Positions 1-5,728 of a stretch of DNA of 7,231 nucleotides are shown piece by piece (positions within the stretch are counted from its first letter, which is position 1; every line of letters begins with the position of its first letter). The position numbers and the translations under genes are program-made. The stretch is from Litorivicinus sp. (GTDB taxonomy: Bacteria; Pseudomonadota; Gammaproteobacteria; Pseudomonadales; Litorivicinaceae). The stretch lies in assembly GCA_018402605.1 (NCBI GenBank), contig JAGYIK010000057.1, forward strand, positions 1-7,231. Direction: 5' to 3'. The notes under the pieces are model-generated. The model did no database searches and had not been told where the DNA came from. It saw only the letters and a program-made list of their open reading frames with translations.

Positions 1-672
1 CTAAAGCGCACAGTGGGTGATGCAATTCTCAATGCACGAACATCCGAATTCCAGAACCTCAATGATTTCCGGCTCAAAACAGGGCTCCATGTGGGCGATT
101 TAGAAACGCTTGCTGGCGCCCACGCATTTCGAGCGCTGACCGAGACTCGCTTTGATGGTTTTTGGCAGCTTGCCGATCGAGAATCTCAGTTACCGCTGCT
201 ACAACCACTTACCGCACATAATGATGAACAGCCTCCCCGAGAACCGACCCTAGGCGAGCATGTGGTCGCAGACTATCGCAGTACCGGTCTTTCACTTGAA
301 GCGCATCCCATGCAACTGCTCCGTTCAAAATCGCCTTTTCACATGTGCCGCAGTGCAACTGAGCTCAATAGACTGCCCAGACATCCAGACTTACGCATTT
401 GGGTCGCGGGCTTGGTTGCCACGCGGCAGCGACCCGGCTCTGCATCGGGTGTTGTGTTTGTGACATTGGAAGACGAGTGTGGCCAAATCAATTGCATCCT
501 CTGGCCCAAGGTTGTTGAAACCTACAGACAGATCGTTTTGCAAAGTCAGCTATTGAAAATTTACGGACGGGTACAGGAATCGCATGGTGTTATCCATGTG
601 ATTGCAGAGGAATTAATCGACTTGAGCGCGTGGCTTGGGGCGCTGACCCCAAGCTCTCGTGACTTTCACTGA
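1..672 (+). CDS. dnaE2: Error-prone DNA polymerase DnaE2/ImuC, C-terminal part (5' end outside window)
   Basis: This is the last ~223 residues of a DnaE2-type (ImuC) alpha subunit, the C-family polymerase used in damage-induced translesion synthesis with ImuA/ImuB. The frame is open from base 1, so the GTG at 13 is an internal valine codon, not a start. The PHP, palm and finger domains lie outside the window. What remains is the end of the helix-hairpin-helix region (DLETLAGAHAFRAL, about 88-129), a linker with the family motif LGEHVVADYRSTGLSLEAHP (about 250-309), and the OB-fold (VAGLVATRQRPGSASGVVF, about 406-462; then LEDECGQINCILWPKV, about 466-513). It ends with SRDFH, the usual DnaE2 terminus. 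The replicative DnaE has a different C-terminus. It converges on tolC, with a 7-bp overlap of the coding ends. Family knowledge suggests LexA control, but the promoter is not in view. No frame damage is seen. Confidence 0.93.
   Translation, partial: LKRTVGDAILNARTSEFQNLNDFRLKTGLHVGDLETLAGAHAFRALTETRFDGFWQLADRESQLPLLQPLTAHNDEQPPREPTLGEHVVADYRSTGLSLEAHPMQLLRSKSPFHMCRSATELNRLPRHPDLRIWVAGLVATRQRPGSASGVVFVTLEDECGQINCILWPKVVETYRQIVLQSQLLKIYGRVQESHGVIHVIAEELIDLSAWLGALTPSSRDFH
633..654. terminator. Perfect 8-bp inverted repeat at the convergent gene ends; possible transcript-end hairpin
   Basis: The arms GCTTGGGG and CCCCAAGC pair perfectly around a 6-nt loop (CGCTGA). The repeat lies inside the last codons of dnaE2 and begins 11 bp beyond the tolC stop codon when read on the minus strand. 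That is where a terminator or 3'-end stabilising hairpin would be expected for tolC, the last gene of the minus-strand run. No T-tract follows on either strand, so it is not a canonical intrinsic terminator. A stop-proximal stem serving both convergent transcripts is an inference. Confidence 0.3.
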
Positions 673-1958
673 ACCAGTGCTGAGTCCAAACGCGTCACAG
701 CGACTTCGGAGAGATCTCCCAACGCCTGATCAAACTGTAACTGCCGAATGACGTGCGTGTGACGCGCTTTCGCGAGGTCTCGCTCCGCTGCAATCATGTC
801 TTTTTGCGCGTTCAATACCTCAACGATATCTCCAGACCCTACCGAATAGGCTGCCTCGGTCGCTTCCAAGCGGCTCGCTGCTGAGACAATCGCGAGGCTC
901 CGCGCCTCCACAGTGCGTGCACTGGCTTCAAGCTCTTGGTAAGCAATCCGAATATTCCGAGACACTTCACGACGCACCTGATCGAGTGTGGCTTCTTGCC
1001 GCATTAACGAAGCTTCCGCGCGCGCAATCGCTGCATCGTATCCACCACTTTTAAACAAAGGGACTGAGAGCGATAACCTAACGACGTTATCTTGTTTTGA
1101 CAGACCATTATTGGATGCGGCGTCATTAATCTCCGATACTGTGTAAGTCGAGCTCAAACTGAGTGATGGCCAACGCTCACCACGCGCCTCGGCGACTTCG
1201 GCCAATGCCGAGCGATAGGTTTCCGACTGCTCGATCACCAAAGGATGTCGAGCAACCGCCTGCTCGACGTCAAATCGAAGATCGGGCTGCAATGCCGCAG
1301 GATACGCTTCAGATAATTGCGCCAATGTCTCAGGCTCTTGGCCGATCATGCGGCCGAGATCTGCGCGCGCCGTTTCCACAGCCACCTCCGCTGAAATCAC
1401 GCCTACTTTCGACAGATCCAATTGTGCCCGTGCCTGATCGACATCGACTCGCGTACCAATCCCGACCGCCAAGCGCTCTGTCGCTTGCTCCAATTGTTTG
1501 GTGACTGCCTCCACTTCGGCCTTCGCAGCTTGCAGATCACGTTCAGCAGACAACACATCAAAATAGGCCCTTGAAACGGTGACAATATGGGTTTGGCGGA
1601 ACGCCAATAACCCCGCGTCAGCTGCCAGCGCACCTGCTCGTGCACGCTCTATCGCTTTGGCAATGGGGCGATCAAACACAGGCATGCTCAGCGTAATCGA
1701 GCCACTACCCGTATTAAATGTGTCGTCATTGCGGGAATCGTCGGTATAGGCTTGGCTCAGCGTTGCCGAAGCCGTCAACCAGCGGGAGGCCTCCGCGGCA
1801 TCTTTGCTGGCTTCTGCGCTATTTCGGATCGCGTGCTCGATCCGGAGCTCCGGATCGTTGGCGAGCGCTAAATCGCGAGATTTCAGATAACGTTCGCGTC
1901 TCAGCCAGAGCGGAAGTTGTCAGCGTCAATGCGCAAGCAAAGGACCTGTGAAACGCAT
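666..1958 (-). CDS. tolC: TolC-family outer-membrane channel protein, with two frame shifts near the N-terminus
   Basis: This is an outer-membrane factor of the TolC/OEP family, which as a trimer forms the outer-membrane and periplasmic tunnel of efflux pumps and type I secretion systems. The body, 666-1919, is one open frame with two homologous OEP repeats. The first includes VGIGTRVDVDQARAQLDL and RMIGQEP; the second includes YSVGSGDIVEVLNAQKDM and ends with QALGDL. Both have long coiled-coil helices. ATG at 1958 is preferred: GAGG (1971-1968) sits 9 nt upstream and the gene starts 11 bp after hemE. From there the frame reads MRFTGPLLA, shifts at about 1930 to ALTLTTSALA|ETRTLSEI, then shifts back at about 1880 to RDLALANDPELRIEHA. 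Together these make a classical Sec signal peptide plus mature start, 430-431 residues in all. The shifts compensate (loss of one base, then gain of one or loss of two). A frame-only reading would start artefactually inside the mature protein (TTG at 1778). The cognate pump is not identifiable here. Confidence 0.85.
1838..1857. repeat. Perfect 20-bp palindrome inside tolC
   Basis: The arms CGATCCGGAG and CTCCGGATCG are exact reverse complements with no spacer; the flanking bases (T and T) do not extend the symmetry. The site falls in codons for mature TolC residues DPELRIE, about 20 bp from the second tolC frame shift. By simple base odds a perfect 20-bp palindrome is rare in 7 kb, but coding constraint on GC-rich codons raises the chance. 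No regulator is known to me for this sequence. It could form a tight hairpin that disturbs polymerases or base calling locally. Confidence 0.5.
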
Positions 1959-1967
1959 ACTGTGAAA

Positions 1968-1971
1968 CCTC
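1968..1971 (-). promoter_or_regulatory. Ribosome binding site of tolC
   Basis: GAGG, overlapping the hemE TGA stop, lies 9 nt before the ATG at 1958. It decides the tolC start: the ATG opens a typical signal peptide once the nearby frame shift is allowed for. Its position within the hemE stop suggests translation of tolC coupled to hemE. Confidence 0.6.
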
Positions 1972-3023
1972 AATTGGCGCCGGCGTGCAATTCACGGCTG
2001 ATTTGTTGCACTGCACTGATCATAGTGGCGGGACGTTTAGGATCAACGTGTTGATTGATGCCGTGCCCTAAATTGAAGACGTGCCCCAGTTCGGTCAAAA
2101 CTCTCAAGCAATCCCGACGCACCTCACTGGTCACCAAGGCATCGGAGCCAAAAGGACTGAAGGATCGAGATTACCTTGCAGTGCTACACGGTCTCCGACA
2201 CGCTGGCGACACTGGCCCAAATCAACGGTCCAATCCAGACCCAAGGCATCACAACCCGTATCGGCCATGGCCTCAGCCAGCACCGCCCACCCTTCGTAAA
2301 CAGAATCACAGGCACACGACGGCCTTCTGATTCCCGCGTTAGACCGACAATTTTCTGCATGTAGGCCAGCGAGAATTCGCGATAGGCAGGCTGTGAGCAC
2401 ACCCCCAGGTGTCAAAAATCTGCACCGCCTGTGCACCTGCGGCCTGTTTTGCGCATTCAAATAGTCCGTCACTGCGCCAGCTTTTCGAGCAAAGCATGCA
2501 AGGCTCAGGATCTGAGTACATTAACCCCTTCGCATACCGATACTCTTGCAGACGCCACCCTCAATCATGTAGGTTGCAAGGGTCCAAGGGCTCCCCGAGA
2601 AACCAATCAGTGGCGCGACCATCGAGTTCACGACGAATCTCTTGACCGCCGCCATGACATAATCAGGCGTCTGCCATTGGCGGCACGGGCAAGGCGTCAA
2701 TATCAGCGGCAGTGCGAACAGGTCGTTCAAATCGGGACCTTCACCGCTTCGAAATACAGACCGCAATCCATTGCATCTGGGATCGTCAAAATGTCGAGGC
2801 TAAAATGGCTGCATCAATGGATAGCGCTCGAGCGGTTGGATGGTGACCTCACAGGCCAAATCTGCGTTTTGCAGAGGCTCATAAAATCGCCAGCCAAAGC
2901 GCGCGTCGAACGATACTCAGGGAGATATCGCCCAGCTTGGCGCATCATCCAAACTGGGGTCTGATCGACAGGTTGCCGCGCAAGGGCGCGCAAGAAACGA
3001 TCATTTTTCAATGCTGAACTCAT
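1970..3023 (-). pseudogene. hemE: Uroporphyrinogen decarboxylase HemE, coding frame broken about 16 times
   Basis: HemE removes the four acetate carboxyls of uroporphyrinogen III to give coproporphyrinogen III, a cytosolic step of heme synthesis. The start ATG overlaps the metY stop as ATGA. The first frame gives MSSALKNDRFLRALARQPVD, then WMMRQAGRYLPEY (substrate-binding RQAGR at residues 28-32) and GDFMSLCK. It then breaks repeatedly, at about 2868, 2815, 2795, 2744, 2735, 2666, 2642, 2614, 2546, 2502, 2472, 2448, 2404, 2390, 2287 and 2145. Hopping frames recovers the whole protein in order: VTIQPLERYPL, DILTIPDAM, PLIGFSGSPWTLATYMIEGG, AQAVQIFDTWG, EGRRVPVILFTKGG, GCDALGLDW, RVALQGNLDP, HVFNLGHGINQHVD, ending HAGAN-stop. 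Reconstructed length is 356-357 residues, normal for HemE. Most breaks read as loss of one or two bases; the one near 2448 may be a gain of two, and a whole codon may be missing near 2345 (KIV-GLTRE). As written it cannot encode a functional enzyme. Confidence 0.92.
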
Positions 3024-4289
3024 ACCTGTGCAAGTGCCTGCTCAAGATCCGCCAAAATGTCATCGATATGCTCGATACCAACACACAAGCGAATCATCTC
3101 AGGTTTGACGCCTACTTTTGCTTGCTCTAGATCAGATAACTGACGATGTGTTGTCGATGCCGGATGACAGGCCAACGAGCGCGCGTCACCAATATTGACC
3201 AAACGTTTAAATAACCCAAGCGCATCGTAAAAACGCACTCCGGCCTCAAATCCGCCGCGGATACCAAAGGTCAACAACGCAGATGCTCTGCCACCGAGCT
3301 GGCTTTGCACCAACGCATGATGTGGATGTTCAGGAAGACCAGCGTAACTCACCCATTCCACTGCAGGATGCGCCTTCAAATACTCTGCGACGCGAACGGC
3401 GTTCTCGCAGTGGCGTTCCATACGCAGATTGAGCGTTTCGATACCCTGCAATAATAGGAAAGCATTCATGGGCGCGAGCGCTGCACCCGTATTTCGCAGT
3501 GGCACAGTCCGCGCGCGCGCGATAAATGCAGCTGGCCCAAACGCTTCAGAATACACCACGTCGTGATAAGCAGGCTCAGGTGCTGTCATGCCCGGAAACT
3601 TGTCCGCATGCGCGGTCCAATCAAAGTTGCCGCCGTCCACAATGATGCCACCCAGAGAGTTCCCGTGACCGCCCATGAATTTTGTCAGTGCGTGCACTAC
3701 GATGTGCGCGCCCAGCGTGATGGGTTTACACAAGGCCGGTGTCGCCACCGTGTTATCAACAATTAACGGCAAACCATTGCGCGTGGCCATTTGAGCCATC
3801 GCTCTAATATCGATCACGTTGCCGGCAGGATTACCAATACTCTCGCAGTAGATTGCCCGCGTGTTGGCATCAACTAAGGCTTCCAGATCCTCAGGCCGAT
3901 CAGTCTCTGCGAAACGAACCTCGATTCCTTGACTCGGCAGCATGTGCGCGAACAACGTATGGGTCCACCGTACAACTGTGGTGTTGTGACGATGTTATAT
4001 TTCGCTTTGCCAGAGTCTGAATCGCATAGTTGATTGCAGCCATACCGGAGGCAACGGCCAATGCCGCAATGCCCTCTTCCAAAGCAGCAACACGCTGCTC
4101 AAGTACATCACATGTTGGATTCATGATCCGCGTGTAAATATTCCCGGCCACCTCCAAGTTAAATAGCGCCGCGCCATGGGCTGCGTCATCAAACTCAAAA
4201 GCCACGTTCTGACAAATTGGTGGTATCACCGCCTTCGTCGTTGGATCTGTGGTGTAACCGGCGTGAATCGCTTTGGTTTCGTCGCGCAT
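3020..4289 (-). pseudogene. metY: O-acetylhomoserine sulfhydrylase MetY, interrupted by two frame shifts
   Basis: MetY is a cytosolic PLP enzyme of the Cys/Met-metabolism fold that makes homocysteine from O-acetylhomoserine and sulfide (direct sulfhydrylation). The N-terminal part gives MRDETKAIHAGYTTDPTTKA, GNIYTRIMNPTCDVLEQRVA and AVASGMAAINYAIQTLAK. A one-base loss in AAA near 4007 leads to a short stretch YNIVTTPQLYGG, and a second near 3965 leads to THTLFAHMLPSQGIEVRF and on. The C-terminal 310 residues are intact, with ESIGNPAGN, IVDNTVATP, the PLP lysine in HALTKFMGGHG (codon 3680-3682, about residue 204), VNIGDARSLACHPASTTHRQ and GIEHIDDI near the end. The restored length is 423 residues, typical for MetY. 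ATG at 4289 is chosen because MRDETKAIHAGY aligns with usual MetY starts; TTG at 4298 would overlap the gltD stop. The gap to gltD is 5 bp and hemE overlaps by 4 bp. The two shifts may be sequence errors rather than a true lesion. Confidence 0.9.
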
Positions 4290-4294
4290 CGCAA

Positions 4295-5716
4295 TCAAAC
4301 TCCCAAATAATCAAGAATGGAATTCGCCGCACTGCGGCCCTCGGCAATCGCCGTCACAACAAGATCTGAGCCACGCACCATATCGCCGCCCGCAAAGACT
4401 TTGGGATTTGTGGTCTGGTAGGGCATCTCAATATCCTCAGGCGCCACAACGAGGCCTGAATCTTTGGTGTCGATGGAGAGTTCTCCGAACCACGCAGCCG
4501 GACTCGGCCTAAACCCAAATGCGATCAAAACACAATCCGCCTCAATCACTTCTTCAGAGCCTGGAATCACCTCCGGACTGCGGCGCCCATTGGCATCCGG
4601 CTCACCAAGTTGAGTCGTGACAAACTTAACACCTGTAACGCCTGTGGCATCACCAATGACCTCAACCGGCTGCCGGTTGAACATGAACACCACACCCTCT
4701 TCGCGCGCGTTAGCCACTTCTTTGCGCGAACCGGGCATGTTCGCCTCATCACGACGATACACGCAGGTGACTGATTTCGCGCCCTGGCGGATCGACGTCC
4801 GATTGCAATCCATCGCGGTGTCGCCGCCACCAAGCACGATCACGCGCTTGCCTTTCATGTTGATGTATTCAGATGGGTCTTTCTCAAAACCCAAGCACCG
4901 ATTTACGTTGGAAATCAAAAATGGCAGTGCCTTGAAGACGCCAGGGAGGCTCTCTCCCGGGAAGCCACCGGCCATGTTGGTGTAGGTTCCCATGCCGAGA
5001 AAGACAGCATCGAAAGACTCCATCAGCTCACCGACGCTCACGTCCTTGCCGATTTCAGTACTTAATTTAAATTCGATACCCATGCTCTCAAAGATGTCCC
5101 GACGACGGGTCATCACCGATTTTTCGAGCTTGAATTCAGGAATACCGAAAGTCAGCAGACCACCAATTTCTGGATGGCGATCATAAACGACAGGCTTGAC
5201 GCCACCGCGCGCGAGGATGTCTGCGCATGCCAATCCCGCAGGCCCTGCGCCAATGATGGCAACGCGCTTTTCTGTCCAAACTACAGACGACATATCAGGG
5301 CGCCAACCCAGCGCAAAGGCCGTATCGGTAATGTATTTTTCGACCGATCCGATGGTGACCGCACCAAAGCCATCATTCAGCGTGCATGCACCCTCACAAA
5401 GTCGATCTTGCGGACACACCCGACCACAGACCTCGGGTAGCGAGTTCGTTTTGTGGCACAACTCGACAGCCGCCATGATATTTCCCTGGCTAATCAACTC
5501 CAGCCAGTTCGGAATGTGATTGTGGACCGGGCATTTCCATGAGCAATAGGGATTACCGCAGGACAAGCACCGATGCGCCTGACCAGAGGCCTGATCTGGC
5601 TTGAAGTCCTCGTAGATTTCCACGAACGCGCCTTTGCGCGCCTCGAGCCCTTTCTTCTCCGGATCCTTCCGGCCCACATCAACGAATTGGAAGTGGTTCT
5701 GCAATCGATCTGCCAT
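4295..5716 (-). CDS. gltD: Glutamate synthase (NADPH) small subunit GltD
   Basis: This is the beta subunit of NADPH-GOGAT, which takes electrons from NADPH through FAD and iron-sulfur clusters to GltB. It is 473 residues from ATG 5716 (MADRLQNHFQFV), the normal length. Two N-terminal cysteine sets for 4Fe-4S clusters are C50-x2-C53-x4-C58-x3-C62 (CLSCGNPYCSWKCP) and C97-x3-C101-x5-C107-x3-C111 (VCGRVCPQDRLCEGAC). The first dinucleotide fold, AIIGAGPAGLACA (about 153-165), binds FAD. The second, VLGGGDTAMDC (about 294-304), fits NADPH binding. FAGGDMVRGSDLVVTAIAEG near the C-terminus is the closing FAD motif. The start is supported by AGGAG 7 nt upstream; an in-frame upstream TTG at 5743 would overlap gltB and lacks such support. 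The coding frame is undamaged. It lies 10 bp after gltB and 5 bp before metY. Confidence 0.97.
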   Translation of the reverse strand: MADRLQNHFQFVDVGRKDPEKKGLEARKGAFVEIYEDFKPDQASGQAHRCLSCGNPYCSWKCPVHNHIPNWLELISQGNIMAAVELCHKTNSLPEVCGRVCPQDRLCEGACTLNDGFGAVTIGSVEKYITDTAFALGWRPDMSSVVWTEKRVAIIGAGPAGLACADILARGGVKPVVYDRHPEIGGLLTFGIPEFKLEKSVMTRRRDIFESMGIEFKLSTEIGKDVSVGELMESFDAVFLGMGTYTNMAGGFPGESLPGVFKALPFLISNVNRCLGFEKDPSEYINMKGKRVIVLGGGDTAMDCNRTSIRQGAKSVTCVYRRDEANMPGSRKEVANAREEGVVFMFNRQPVEVIGDATGVTGVKFVTTQLGEPDANGRRSPEVIPGSEEVIEADCVLIAFGFRPSPAAWFGELSIDTKDSGLVVAPEDIEMPYQTTNPKVFAGGDMVRGSDLVVTAIAEGRSAANSILDYLGV

Positions 5717-5723
5717 TACCTGT

Positions 5724-5728
5724 CTCCT
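5724..5728 (-). promoter_or_regulatory. Ribosome binding site of gltD
   Basis: AGGAG with a 7-nt spacer to ATG 5716. It overlaps the TAG stop of gltB (5729-5727), so the two subunits of one enzyme are likely translationally coupled. It settles the GltD start as MADRLQ rather than the longer frame-only start. Confidence 0.75.

Noticed and set aside
13..15. GTG at 13 as the start of a complete 219-residue gene
   Set aside because: The frame is open to base 1 and the protein is plainly the C-terminal part of DnaE2, so the gene continues outside the window.
2131..2766. Several short minus-strand open frames that look like separate small genes
   Set aside because: Each contains a successive, non-overlapping part of one HemE protein in the right order, so they are fragments of hemE.
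2431..2964. Plus-strand open frame of 177 codons antisense to hemE
   Set aside because: It lies wholly opposite hemE, resembles no family, and its length reflects the disturbed frames there. The HemE motifs on the minus strand explain the region.
3510..3521. Alternating CG run of 12 bases
   Set aside because: It encodes alanine and arginine codons in an intact part of metY and is explained by G+C-rich codon choice.
1878..4008. Programmed frameshifting or insertional RNA editing as an explanation for the breaks
   Set aside because: The breaks hit three unrelated genes, share no slippery motif or fixed missing base, and insertional editing is not known in bacteria. A sequence fault or recent mutation is simpler.
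4290..4298. TTG at 4298 as the metY start, overlapping the gltD stop
   Set aside because: The ATG at 4289 aligns with the usual MetY N-terminus (MRDETKAIHAGY) and has GGGAG 10 nt upstream; the TTG would have almost no spacer.
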